Below the pieces are notes generated by a model, which was not told the DNA's origin, did not search any database, and saw nothing but the letters and a program-made list of their open reading frames with translations. DNA of 64,000 nucleotides from Pantanalinema sp. GBBB05. Lineage in GTDB: Bacteria > Cyanobacteriota > Cyanobacteriia > Leptolyngbyales > Leptolyngbyaceae. Both the position numbers and the translations under genes were made by a program. Location: the NCBI GenBank assembly GCA_016743235.1, contig VRZD01000035.1, positions 1 to 64,000 on the forward strand, written 5' to 3'. Of this stretch, positions 10,115 through 18,883 are shown one piece after another. Position 1 is the stretch's first letter. Each line of letters begins with the position of its first letter.

Positions 10115-10317
10115 CTTTTCGATTCCTCGACTGTGTTTAACAGCTCTCTTGATGCCCTGCAATCGCCTGTTTTTTGCCCTCGCCCTCAACTCTGTGGCTT
10201 AAAGCCTTCCAGAATTAGGGGATTTAGCAACCAAACCGTGTATAAGGTTAAATAGACGAACTGGTCTATCCGTCATCGCGCTCATTTCGCTGCTCTCTTC
10301 TACCATCCCTGCTCCGT

Positions 10318-10695
10318 ATGTCTAAAAAAATTTTGATTGTTGATGATGAGCCTCATATTCGCCTGTTACTAGAGCAGACCTTAGAAGAATTAGAAGACCA
10401 GGATGTTGAACTGCTGACCGCGACGAATGGCAAAGAAGCGCTGGACTTAATTCAGACTGAACTGCCGCAATTAGTGTTTTTAGATGTGATGATGCCACAA
10501 ATGAATGGCTTTGATGTTTGCCATACAGTGAAACATGAGTTAGCGATCGCTGACATTTACATCATCATGCTAACCGCGAAAGGACAAGAGTTTGATAAAC
10601 AGAAAGGGATGGAAGTTGGGGCTGATCTATATATGACCAAGCCCTTTGATCCCGATGAGGTGATGGAAAAGTCTGTGGAAGTGCTGGGCTTGTAG
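10318..10695 (+). CDS. Single-domain response regulator (CheY/PatA-like receiver)
   Basis: The 125-residue protein consists only of a receiver domain. It has the acidic pocket VDDEPHI, phosphoacceptor Asp56 (LVFLDVMMPQMNGFD), switch Thr in MLTAKG and conserved Lys in MTKPFDP, so it should be fully phosphorylatable. It has no output domain. Its position behind a hybrid kinase and an adenylate cyclase on the same strand makes it a likely phosphotransfer partner of that kinase or a regulator acting by protein contact. ATG start; the gene ends five bases before the convergent amidohydrolase gene. Confidence 0.92.
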   Translation: MSKKILIVDDEPHIRLLLEQTLEELEDQDVELLTATNGKEALDLIQTELPQLVFLDVMMPQMNGFDVCHTVKHELAIADIYIIMLTAKGQEFDKQKGMEVGADLYMTKPFDPDEVMEKSVEVLGL

Positions 10696-10699
10696 TAGG

Positions 10700-11917
10700 C
10701 TACTCAGCCGAGCAGAATTTTTCCACACAGCGGACAAAAATTTCTACTCCCATCCCTAATGCCGTCTCATCAAAATTAAATCGAGGATGATGGTGGGGAT
10801 AGGCTAAATCTTTTTCGGCGTTAGCAGATCCTAAGAAGAAATAACAACCGGGAACGGCTTGCAAGAAAAATGACATATCCTCGCCGCCCATGGTTTGACA
10901 TTCTGGGACTACCCCTAGGGGGGATTCAACGACGGTTTCTGCAACTGAGCGGACTAATGCCGCGATCTCGGGATGATTGATTACGGCAGGATACAGTTGC
11001 CAATAATCAAAGTCATACTCAGCCCCATGACTCTGGCAAATTCCTCCGATTAATTGATCCATCCGCTGTCCAAAGTAGCTTTCATAAGCTGGGTTAAAAT
11101 ATCGTACCGTTCCTCGCAATTCGGCAGTATCAGCAATTACGTTATGAGCAGTTCCTGCATGGAATTTGCCTACAGTGACTACGGCGGCATCGATCGGATT
11201 AATGTTACGAGCGACGATGGTTTGTAGAGCAGTAATAATTTGGGCGCCAACCACGATCGAATCGATCGTTTGTTGAGGGATAGCACCATGTCCCCCCCTG
11301 CCGCGAATCGTACAGCGAAACATTTCGGTTGCTGCCATTAAGGCTCCACTCCGAACCCCGACCGTTCCTAGAGGCAGGTTATTCCATAGATGCAACCCAA
11401 TAATCGCATCTACTGTTGGGTTATCCAGGACTCCAGCCGCAATCATTGGTTTGGCACCGCCGGGTCCTTCTTCAGCAGGTTGAAAGATAATTTTGACCGT
11501 TCCCGTAAACTGATCCCGATGCTGAGATAAATAGTAGGCAGTGCCCAGAGCGATCGCGGTATGACCATCATGACCGCAGGCATGCATAATTCCATCATGC
11601 TGTGAGCGATACGATACCTGGTTTTCTTCCTGGATAGGTAAGGCATCCATATCGGCTCGAATCGCTAGTACTCGACCCGGACGATCGCTATGAATAGTTG
11701 CTACGATACCGGTTTGGGCGATACATGTTTGATGCTCAATGCCCCAGGCTTGCAGTTTTTGGGCAACAAACTCAGCCGTTAAGTATTCACGAAATCCTAA
11801 TTCGGGTTTGCGGTGTAAGGATCGGCGCCACTCCACTAATTGGGGTTGTAACGCGCGGATTTCGGCACGCAGCCGAGAATGGTCTACAGGCAAAGGGGAT
11901 AAAGGAGTAGAAACCAT
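10700..11917 (-). CDS. M20 family metallo-amidohydrolase (N-acyl-amino acid/hippurate hydrolase-like)
   Basis: About 405 residues of the M20D/IAA-amino acid hydrolase type. Metal-site motifs are visible: HACGHDGHT (Cys and His ligands), FQPAEEGPGGA (Glu pair), IGLHLWNNLPLG and, near the C-terminus, MGGEDMSFFLQ. The second-domain dimerisation motif is RGRGGHGAIP. It hydrolyses the amide bond of N-acylated amino acids; the natural substrate is not determinable. I prefer ATG 11917 because from there the protein matches the family N-terminus (LVEWRRSLHRKPELGFRE). An upstream extension to 12058 is open but unlike the family. Convergent with the response regulator. Confidence 0.88.
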   Translation of the reverse strand: MVSTPLSPLPVDHSRLRAEIRALQPQLVEWRRSLHRKPELGFREYLTAEFVAQKLQAWGIEHQTCIAQTGIVATIHSDRPGRVLAIRADMDALPIQEENQVSYRSQHDGIMHACGHDGHTAIALGTAYYLSQHRDQFTGTVKIIFQPAEEGPGGAKPMIAAGVLDNPTVDAIIGLHLWNNLPLGTVGVRSGALMAATEMFRCTIRGRGGHGAIPQQTIDSIVVGAQIITALQTIVARNINPIDAAVVTVGKFHAGTAHNVIADTAELRGTVRYFNPAYESYFGQRMDQLIGGICQSHGAEYDFDYWQLYPAVINHPEIAALVRSVAETVVESPLGVVPECQTMGGEDMSFFLQAVPGCYFFLGSANAEKDLAYPHHHPRFNFDETALGMGVEIFVRCVEKFCSAE

Positions 11918-12147
11918 AGTGTTCACTGCATTTTTTGACACAATCCAGGGCATTCTGACATTAATACCCTCCGATCCTAAACGACTGCTAACCATCCCTA
12001 TAGCAGTTGTGAGATGCTTTGGCAGTACGCCGTTTACACCTTGCGCCGAGCCTGTCAATGATTTAAGGATGGTTATAGACCTTTGATCATAGCGTTTCTG
12101 TCAATCAAGCGTTTCCTTTGTCCGATTTTGGTGTTGATCACGTGCCC

Positions 12148-12753
12148 ATGACCGATTTTGCCCCTTTACCTACCGGATGCAAGCTGCGTCCGGCTCGTCC
12201 TAGCGATCGCCGTTTCATTCGTCATTTACTGCATCAGTTTCGACAGGAAATTATTCCACCGCCAACTCGGATGCAGATATTGCGGCAAGGCGCAACATTA
12301 AGCTTATTGGCAGCAATTTCTTGTTATCTCATTGCCACAATTGATTGGACAGACTTAGTCAACTTCCTAATGGCTGCGGCGATTGCCACTGGTTTTATGA
12401 TTTTATTGGTCGTTGTCCTGTCTTGGAATGAGAGTTGGCTTAACTTTTGGGTGATTGAACATCAAGGCAGTCCGATCGCTTGTGCCAAACTGCGCCAGCA
12501 GCCTCATTACTCTGTGTTGTATGACGTATATGTGATGTCGCAATGGCGACAGCAAGGCGTGGGCTCATTTTTAGTTTCCCAACTAGCTCAACAAGCTACT
12601 AAGCCGCTTTACCTGGCATGTATGCCACCGTTAGTGCAGTTCTACAGTCGGTTGGGATTTACCCCAGTGACACCGAAAGCCTTGCCCCCACTTTTGTCAT
12701 ACGACTTGGGGATTCCAGGGCGATTTGCGATCGTCCCAATGAAATTAATCTAG
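12148..12753 (+). CDS. GNAT-type N-acetyltransferase with internal transmembrane hairpin
   Basis: About 201 residues. The start resembles a GNAT domain (KLRPARPSDRRFIRHLL), and the acetyl-CoA region lies near the end: YDVYVMSQWRQQGVGSFLV, matching the R/Q-x-x-G-x-G/A loop, and the VQFYSRLGFTPV block. Between them, at about residues 47-95, lie two strongly hydrophobic segments that look like a membrane hairpin inserted in the fold. ATG at 12148 is preferred over TTG at 12118, which would add ten residues. The 3' end overlaps the convergent TPR gene by 9 bases. The acyl acceptor is unknown; membrane tethering is inferred from hydrophobicity only. Confidence 0.75.
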   Translation: MTDFAPLPTGCKLRPARPSDRRFIRHLLHQFRQEIIPPPTRMQILRQGATLSLLAAISCYLIATIDWTDLVNFLMAAAIATGFMILLVVVLSWNESWLNFWVIEHQGSPIACAKLRQQPHYSVLYDVYVMSQWRQQGVGSFLVSQLAQQATKPLYLACMPPLVQFYSRLGFTPVTPKALPPLLSYDLGIPGRFAIVPMKLI

Positions 12754-13581
12754 GTCGCTATTTTCAGCAAACAGGGGGGCTAATAATTCTTCGAGCCATC
12801 CCACCACTTGTTGTCGCAGGCGATACGACAAGTCAATTTGAGTTTTGGTGATGGGTAAGTGAGCGAGTGCCCGATGGTAATCCGCCACAGCACAATTCCA
12901 GTCTCCGGCTAGATGATGCGTCCGCCCCCGTTCAGCATAGACGTGTCCTTCTAGGGGTGATACTGATTCTTCCAGATGCTTGCTACCTTCCAGTAATTCA
13001 ATTAACTGCAATGATAAATCCAAACTCTCGATCGCCTGATCATACAAGGCTAAGTCACGGAAAGTAATGCCTTGATTAATGCGAGCTCGGATATCAGTTG
13101 GATTTAAATCAATCGCCATTTCGTAATCTAACAAGGCGGCTTCTAGCTGCCCCAGGGCAGCATAGCAATTGGCACGATTGTTGTAAACCTTAGCTAAACG
13201 AGGATTTAATCGTAGTGCATGATTATAGTCAGCCAAAGCCCGAACTGGATTACCACTTTGGAAGTGAATCAGTCCCCGATTGTTATAGTCACTAGCATTA
13301 CCGAGATCAGTGTCAATTAATACGTTAAATAACGCGATCGCTTTAGCATATTGTTTACGCTGAGCTAGTTCGAGTGCAGATTGCCGCAATAGTGCTGATC
13401 GATCTAGCGAACTTAAATAAGCATTTTCCTCGCCAGTTAGGGATGACATCGCCCCCGAACGTGCCATCCCAGAACGCAGCGATCGTTTGCTAGAGGCGCC
13501 AGTCATGGCAGACAGCGAGATCAAGGAACGATAGGAACGTTTAGCGTTGTGGTTTTGACCTGGAGACGTACGAGGATTCAT
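12745..13581 (-). CDS. Tetratricopeptide repeat protein
   Basis: The 278-residue protein begins with a basic, Ser-rich region of about 60 residues. At least four TPR units follow (about 65-190), with patterns such as DYNNRGLIHFQSGNPVRALADYN and VYNNRANCYAALGQLEAALLDY, plus a further helical pair near the C-terminus. The NNRG/NNRAN forms are typical of the Sel1/TPR-1 repeats common in cyanobacterial scaffold proteins. No catalytic domain, signal peptide or membrane segment is visible, so a cytoplasmic adaptor role is likely. ATG start at 13581. The gene overlaps the convergent GNAT gene by 9 bases. Confidence 0.82.
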   Translation of the reverse strand: MNPRTSPGQNHNAKRSYRSLISLSAMTGASSKRSLRSGMARSGAMSSLTGEENAYLSSLDRSALLRQSALELAQRKQYAKAIALFNVLIDTDLGNASDYNNRGLIHFQSGNPVRALADYNHALRLNPRLAKVYNNRANCYAALGQLEAALLDYEMAIDLNPTDIRARINQGITFRDLALYDQAIESLDLSLQLIELLEGSKHLEESVSPLEGHVYAERGRTHHLAGDWNCAVADYHRALAHLPITKTQIDLSYRLRQQVVGWLEELLAPLFAENSDLD

Positions 13582-14031
13582 GCCGCTCTCACAATGAGGT
13601 TGAGTTAACTTTACAAAATGCCCAATTTGGGAAGATGCAACTTAGGTGTCACTGAGTCAGGGGTTTAACTTTTGAAACCACTGAAGCCGCAGGAAAACTG
13701 ATTCCAGTGATATGCAATAGCCTACCTGTCAACTGCTCTTTAACTACACACCCAATGGGTTGATTTCGGGAAAATTACTCAGGGAATTACGACTACAGAC
13801 AGAATTGGAGGGGGTTTGTTCCCGAGCCAAGGAAGATGGCAGAGGTAGAGACGGTAGGGGAGTGAGGGTAGGGGCTTAGAGGTACGGCAGCTTGATCGTG
13901 TCAAATATTGAGTGGGATGTGGGGGCTGATTGTTGGCAGTTGACTGCTCACTGCTCCTAGGAAGTTGGTAGAATTCAAAGGCTTGGGTCTATCATGTCGG
14001 TTCCTTAAATATCTCGGGGAAAGATCCGTTT
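13582..14031. other. 450-base intergenic region with purine-rich tract
   Basis: No gene is visible between the divergent TPR gene and the small conserved gene at 14032. A purine-rich stretch with repeated GGTAG/GAGGTA-like units lies at about 13840-13890. A cyanobacterial-style intergenic string (CAGTTGACTGCTCACTGCTCC) lies at about 13938-13958. I see no tRNA, rho-independent terminator or obvious operator. Confidence 0.35.
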
Positions 14032-14496
14032 ATGACCATTGCTACGTCAATTGCCAATGCGCCTGATCTGTCGGCGGATGATTATCTTGTTTTGGGTTTA
14101 GCCACTTGCTTTATTAAGGAAGATGGTGAAGTTCACGCGGTTCAAATTGTGGAACCGATGCCATCATCGGCATTAGAAACCATTATTAAGGGCATCCCAA
14201 CCTCTTACGAGCAAGCGATCGCTACCACGATCGGAGCAGTTTTAGAGGGTGAAACTCCACGCTTGCCAGCTGAATTTCCGGCAACGACTCAGTTCTGTGA
14301 TGACTTTGCCTTTCGGGCAATTGCCGCTGCCCGCACCTATAAAGCGCGCCCTGTAGCTCAGGCTCATATTCCGATGGGTACAGTGCGAGCGGATTTTAAT
14401 TTCTCGACGGATCGGAAACGGGTGTTAAATTCCCAACGCATTATTCGCACAGAGGATAATGTGAAGCAACATGAATATACTCACAAAGTTCTGTAG
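14032..14496 (+). CDS. Conserved hypothetical protein
   Basis: The 154-residue soluble protein has no recognised domain. It is acidic at the N-terminus (APDLSADDYLVLGLATCFIKEDGEV), with a central segment VQIVEPMPSSALETI and a C-terminal basic stretch ending NVKQHEYTHKVL. No signal peptide or membrane segment. The sequence feels like a conserved cyanobacterial family of unknown function, but I cannot name it. It lies 18 bases upstream of a glutathione S-transferase gene on the same strand, so the two are probably co-transcribed, which hints at a redox or stress context. ATG start. Confidence 0.7.
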   Translation: MTIATSIANAPDLSADDYLVLGLATCFIKEDGEVHAVQIVEPMPSSALETIIKGIPTSYEQAIATTIGAVLEGETPRLPAEFPATTQFCDDFAFRAIAAARTYKARPVAQAHIPMGTVRADFNFSTDRKRVLNSQRIIRTEDNVKQHEYTHKVL

Positions 14497-14514
14497 TTCC
14501 TGCATCCCTAACTC

Positions 14515-15072
14515 ATGCTCAAACTTTATGGTGGTGCCCGTAGTCGGGCTTCGATTGTTCAGTGGTTTCTGGAAGAATTGGCAGTGCCCTATGAGTTTGT
14601 CCTACTAGATATGCAGGCAGGCGAACATCAGCAAGCCGATTATTTGGCGATTAATCCGATCGGCAAAGTTCCTGCGATCGTGGATGGCGATTTTAAGTTG
14701 TGGGAGTCGGGGGCAATCCTGCTTTATCTGGAAGATAAATATGCTTCCAACTCACTCTCCCCAGAGCAGCGAGCAGAACAAAACCAGTGGATTTTATTTG
14801 CCAATGCCACGTTGGGACCGGGGGTATTTGTGGAAGCGACTCGGGAGCGCGAAATGCCCCGGTTGATGACGGCATTAAATAGTGTGTTATCCCAACGATC
14901 GTTTTTAGTCGGCGATCGCTTTAGTGCAGCGGATGCAGCTGTTGGCTCACTCCTCGCGTATATTCCTTTAATGTTGAAACTGGATTTGAGTGAATATCCC
15001 GCCGTCATGGAGTACACCAAACGGATGACTGAGCGTCCAGCTTTTCAAAAAACGATCGGTAGTCGCTACTAA
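14515..15072 (+). CDS. Glutathione S-transferase family protein
   Basis: The 185-residue protein has an N-terminal thioredoxin-like GSH-binding half (LKLYGGARSRASIVQWFLEELAVPYE) with the diagnostic cis-Pro block NPIGKVPAIVDGD and the GSH-contact E-S pair in LWESGAILLYLED. The C-terminal all-helical half includes GDRFSAADAAVGSLLAYIPLM, the N-capping box motif of GST domains. It is slightly shorter than most GSTs. The electrophile substrate is unknown; detoxification or a GSH-linked redox role is expected. It follows the small hypothetical gene by 18 bases on the same strand. Confidence 0.9.
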   Translation: MLKLYGGARSRASIVQWFLEELAVPYEFVLLDMQAGEHQQADYLAINPIGKVPAIVDGDFKLWESGAILLYLEDKYASNSLSPEQRAEQNQWILFANATLGPGVFVEATREREMPRLMTALNSVLSQRSFLVGDRFSAADAAVGSLLAYIPLMLKLDLSEYPAVMEYTKRMTERPAFQKTIGSRY

Positions 15073-15128
15073 TTGGCGCCATGAAGCCATATACCGACTA
15101 CCGAAGCTAAGGAAGTGAGCAGCGATGG

Positions 15129-16985
15129 CTAAGGTGTTGGTGGTGATTGAGTTTTAGCTCGATTCATCACCTGCTTTGGACCTTGAACTGACGCCCGTTG
15201 AGCGGCTTGAACCTGAGCTGGCTTAACAGGTACTGTTGCTTTTGCAGCTATGGTCCTTAGTGTAGATTTCCATGCTGTTGGGCTATGATTACTAGCCTGA
15301 GTTCGATCGCTGCTCAAAGCTGGGGATGAAGTAGTATTTATCGGCTGACTACCTGTAGCGGTTGAACTTAGAGTTGAGGCAGTTGTTGTACCTGGGGCTG
15401 GCATAGCCGTAGCGCTCTGAGAGTCCTCTGGAATGAGTGAGGCAGGGGGAGGAAATGTCACCCACTCTTGGCTAGTAATCTGTGGGTTTGCAACTGCTGG
15501 AACTGGAGCCGGGGCAGATACGGTTGGTTGGTGCAGGGGGGGAATTAAAGCACTGAGTTTAGGCGTGATTGGTGGTGAGAATGCGAGTGGCGCTAAAACT
15601 CCGACCGAATTGATTACTGAAGGACTGTTCGGGTTGTTCTCGAAGGAGACTAACCGATTGCCAAGGGACATTAAGTTAGTGACCGGATCTGGAGTTGTGA
15701 CTACACCATTAAGCCCAATGCTCATAGTCATAAGGTTCGGTGTGGCGATCGAGGGATTACTAACGGCAATGGGTTGCAAGGTGGTAACAGTCATTTGCTG
15801 ACCGGGAACCGTTCCCTGTAAGGCAGTGGCAGTTTGACCGGTCGTTGTCGCTGGCTGAATCATGGGCACGTTCTGTAGTGCCACCGATTGATTAATTTGA
15901 GGTACAGGATCGATCGCGACCCAACCGTCGGAGGTGGATTGCAGCACCTCAAAATGTAAGTGGGGACCAGTGGAATACCCGGTGCTACCCACTAAGCCAA
16001 TCACGGTTCCCTGTTCTACCCACTGTCCTTCTTTCACCAAAATTTGGGACATGTGACCATACAAGGTTTCCAGAGTGTCGTTATTGTGTCGGATGACTAC
16101 TGTGGAACCGTACCCACTGAGTTCTCCGGCAATGTCTACTCGCCCCCGAGCGGCTGCCAGAATGGGAGTACCCGTTGGTGCCCCATAATCAACTCCTTTA
16201 TGTAGCCGCGAATCTCCGCTAATGGGGTGAATGCGCCAACCATAGGGAGATGTGATGGGAGCAGGACTAGCTAAGGGGTAAATCAATCCAGGTCTGTTTG
16301 CTCCTCCCGCTGGAGGCAAAATCATTTGTCCTGGAGCTGGATTAGTGGCTGGTTGATAGGTGACTTGGGGCGTAATGTTACTGACTCCAGTTCCCACATC
16401 ACCGCTTGCTCCTATATCTATAGAGTTCCAGTTGCTTAAAGCGGGTGGCTGCGGCAGGGGTTGAACATTGGTTTGTCCCTGGGGGAAGCGATCGTTCGGG
16501 GCAAAGTTCGGATACGGTCGGGTTGTAGGCGGCGTTCGAGGTTCCAGCCGGACCTCAACTTGTTCACTGCTAGGAAAAGGGGAAACAGTGACAGGTGTAG
16601 GTGCAACGACTTCAGGAGTTAGCTCAACAACAGGTGGTTGTTCAACCTGAACTGCCCGATCGCGAGCCACAATGTCTGCGAGTTGTTGTTCTAAGCGTTG
16701 GCGTTGCTTGGCGATCGCCGCTTCCTGAGTATTGGCAGTGCCGACATCATTAGAACTGCCCTCTGGAGCCGCAGTGGAGACGGTCTGCATCTGTGGATCT
16801 GCGTCTGAGCTGGCGTCAGCTGTACTGGGGGCAGAGGTGGTTGGCGGAGAGGCGATCGTTTCGGGAGGCGCGATCGTGGTTGTGGCAGGGGAAACGGTTG
16901 ATTGCGGCACAACATTGATGTCGGCTGTGCTTTGCTGAGCCACCTGGGGGATATCAATGGGAGAAACTGGCTGTTCTGCTTGCAC
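15129..16985 (-). CDS. M23 (LytM-type) metallopeptidase with long Pro/Thr/Ser-rich flanks
   Basis: The 618-residue protein has a central M23 zinc endopeptidase domain at about 235-360, with ligands His262 and Asp266 (LHKGVDYG) and His342/His344 (GPHLHFEV). It would cleave peptide crosslinks of peptidoglycan or act as an amidase activator in the periplasm. The N-terminal 230 residues and the C-terminal 240 are low-complexity P/T/S/A/Q-rich linkers. The start is GTG at 16985, with GGAGG eight bases upstream. An in-frame stop lies 16 codons further up and no alternative start intervenes. Unusually, the protein as encoded shows no signal peptide or anchor helix, so either the N-terminus has been lost or export is non-classical. 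Confidence 0.85.
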   Translation of the reverse strand: MQAEQPVSPIDIPQVAQQSTADINVVPQSTVSPATTTIAPPETIASPPTTSAPSTADASSDADPQMQTVSTAAPEGSSNDVGTANTQEAAIAKQRQRLEQQLADIVARDRAVQVEQPPVVELTPEVVAPTPVTVSPFPSSEQVEVRLEPRTPPTTRPYPNFAPNDRFPQGQTNVQPLPQPPALSNWNSIDIGASGDVGTGVSNITPQVTYQPATNPAPGQMILPPAGGANRPGLIYPLASPAPITSPYGWRIHPISGDSRLHKGVDYGAPTGTPILAAARGRVDIAGELSGYGSTVVIRHNNDTLETLYGHMSQILVKEGQWVEQGTVIGLVGSTGYSTGPHLHFEVLQSTSDGWVAIDPVPQINQSVALQNVPMIQPATTTGQTATALQGTVPGQQMTVTTLQPIAVSNPSIATPNLMTMSIGLNGVVTTPDPVTNLMSLGNRLVSFENNPNSPSVINSVGVLAPLAFSPPITPKLSALIPPLHQPTVSAPAPVPAVANPQITSQEWVTFPPPASLIPEDSQSATAMPAPGTTTASTLSSTATGSQPINTTSSPALSSDRTQASNHSPTAWKSTLRTIAAKATVPVKPAQVQAAQRASVQGPKQVMNRAKTQSPPTP

Positions 16986-17188
16986 GAAAGCGCCTCCGTT
17001 GGTCGAGTGTAAGTTGCAGTCAGGAAACGTCTACCCCATACAACAGCCCTCTCTACCTTTCCGGAGAATTCATCAGAAAAATATCCTCAAAATTAATCCC
17101 TCTAAACCCAACTGAAATTGCGATTGATTTATATGCTTAACTCAGGTGTTGAGGCTTGTGGTAGGTAAAGGCAAGCGAGACCTGATCT

Positions 17189-18820
17189 ATGAATTTGATT
17201 GCTTTTTTGCTGCGATCGTCTGGGCGACTAATGGCGATCGCAATTTTGACAGGATTCTTCAGTGGTGCTAGTAGTGCTGGATTAATTGCCTTAATCAGTT
17301 GGTCACTGGCAAGCAACCCCTTAACGGCGGGAAGAACGCTGGCGATTGGCTTTCTCGGTCTAGTCGGGATTGTGTTACTGACGGATATGACGGCTCGAAT
17401 GTCGTTAATTCGCCTATCTCAGGAAGCGGTCTTTCGGTTACAACTGCGGCTCAGTCGGCAAATTTTGGCATCTGAGTTAAGCCATTTGGAACAGTTAGGT
17501 GCTTCACGGTTGCTCGCAACCTTAACTGAGGATGTTTTAACCATTTCTAATGCAGTATTTATTCTGCCGTTTCTGTTTATTAATCTGGCGATTGTTGCAG
17601 GCTGTTTCGTTTATATTACCTGGCTATCCTGGCAAGTATTGCTAATTATCTTAGGGTTATTTGCACTGGCAATGGGGAGTTGTCAAGTCTTCCTAAGACG
17701 AGGTAGACGTATGTTAGCTTTGGCTCGTGAGGAGCGCGATCGCTTATTCCAGCATTTCCAAACCATCACCGATGGTGTGAAGGAACTGAAATTACATTAC
17801 TGGCGACGGCAAGACTTTTTGCAACAGGATTTACGGGTAACAGCGGATCAGTTTCGTCGCTACAATACGATCGGATTATCTCTTTATGCTGTGAATGAAA
17901 GTATTGGTAAATTCCTATTTTTCTTTGCCATTGGTCTAGTATTATTTTTCATTCCCCATATCATTGCGATCGATACTCGCACCCTGGCAGGCTATGTCCT
18001 CACCTTCACGTATTTGATTGGTCCTATGGACAATATTGTTAGCAAATTGCCGATTTTGAGTAAGGCTGACATTGCCCTACAAAACATTGACGCTTTGGGA
18101 TTGTTGCTCAACAATCGGGCTGAAGCGACAGTGGTTCCTAAGGCAATTGATCCCGTCTGGAAGTCATTGGAATTAACAGGAGTGACTCATACTTATCTCA
18201 GTGGGCAAGATGAAACCTATTTTACCTTGGGACCCATTGATTTAACGCTAAAACCTGGTGAACTGGTCTTTATTGTGGGTGGTAATGGTAGCGGTAAATC
18301 GACATTAGCTAAATTAATTACCGGGTTGTATGTTCCAGAAACGGGAGAAATTTGTCTGAACCAGCAACCCATTACGGCAGAAAATCGGGAATGGTATCGC
18401 CAACATTTTTCAGTAGTGTTTGCTGATTTTCATTTATTTGAGCAGCTGTTAGGCTTCAACAATCCTGAACTCGATCGCCAAGCTCAAGCCTATTTGCACT
18501 TGCTCCAACTCGATCGCAAAGTTACAGTTGAATCTGGCAAACTTTCGACGACTGCTTTATCTCAAGGACAGCGCAAACGCTTGGCATTACTCACGAGCTA
18601 TCTAGAAGATCGCCCCATTTACTTATTTGATGAATGGGCCGCTGACCAAGACCCAGTGTTTAAACAATTGTTCTACACCCAGCTGTTACCGCAATTGCGC
18701 GATCGCGGTAAAACTGTGTTGGTGATTACCCATGACGATCATTATTTTCATCTGGCTGATCGCATGATCAAGCTGAATTACGGTCAAATTGAATTCGATC
18801 ACGTTCAATCTCATCCTTAA
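17189..18820 (+). CDS. Cyclic-peptide/siderophore-type ABC exporter, fused permease-ATPase (SyrD/PvdE/YojI-like)
   Basis: The 543-residue half-transporter has six membrane segments over about 1-300 and a C-terminal ATPase. Walker A is GGNGSGKST and the signature-like region is LSTTALSQGQRKRLALL. Walker B is IYLFDEWAADQDP with the catalytic Glu, and the H-loop is VITHDDHY. The Q-G-Q-R-K-R signature and the D-E-W-A-A-D-Q-D-P motif are hallmarks of the cyclic peptide export family (TIGR01194 group), which moves peptides or siderophores to the periplasm. It works as a homodimer. No peptide synthetase or precursor gene lies nearby, so the cargo is unknown. ATG start. A hairpin follows the stop. 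Confidence 0.88.
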   Translation: MNLIAFLLRSSGRLMAIAILTGFFSGASSAGLIALISWSLASNPLTAGRTLAIGFLGLVGIVLLTDMTARMSLIRLSQEAVFRLQLRLSRQILASELSHLEQLGASRLLATLTEDVLTISNAVFILPFLFINLAIVAGCFVYITWLSWQVLLIILGLFALAMGSCQVFLRRGRRMLALAREERDRLFQHFQTITDGVKELKLHYWRRQDFLQQDLRVTADQFRRYNTIGLSLYAVNESIGKFLFFFAIGLVLFFIPHIIAIDTRTLAGYVLTFTYLIGPMDNIVSKLPILSKADIALQNIDALGLLLNNRAEATVVPKAIDPVWKSLELTGVTHTYLSGQDETYFTLGPIDLTLKPGELVFIVGGNGSGKSTLAKLITGLYVPETGEICLNQQPITAENREWYRQHFSVVFADFHLFEQLLGFNNPELDRQAQAYLHLLQLDRKVTVESGKLSTTALSQGQRKRLALLTSYLEDRPIYLFDEWAADQDPVFKQLFYTQLLPQLRDRGKTVLVITHDDHYFHLADRMIKLNYGQIEFDHVQSHP

Positions 18821-18825
18821 AGATT

Positions 18826-18869
18826 CAAGTGGCTGAAATCGAGAAAACCAACGCTGTTTCAGCCACTTG
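18826..18869. terminator. Bidirectional terminator hairpin
   Basis: Perfect 13-bp inverted repeat (CAAGTGGCTGAAA / TTTCAGCCACTTG) with an 18-base loop, between the convergent ABC exporter and M16 peptidase genes. It sits just after one stop codon and just before the other, as expected for a terminator shared by both. Confidence 0.75.
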
Positions 18870-18883
18870 TTCTTTGGTTATGA

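Noticed and set aside
9659..10189. 176-codon minus-strand ORF inside the adenylate cyclase gene
   Set aside because: Antisense shadow of a well-supported catalytic domain; basic, low-pattern translation.
13840..13890. Purine-rich tract as a possible repeat element or CRISPR remnant
   Set aside because: No regular repeat-spacer structure; only a short biased stretch.
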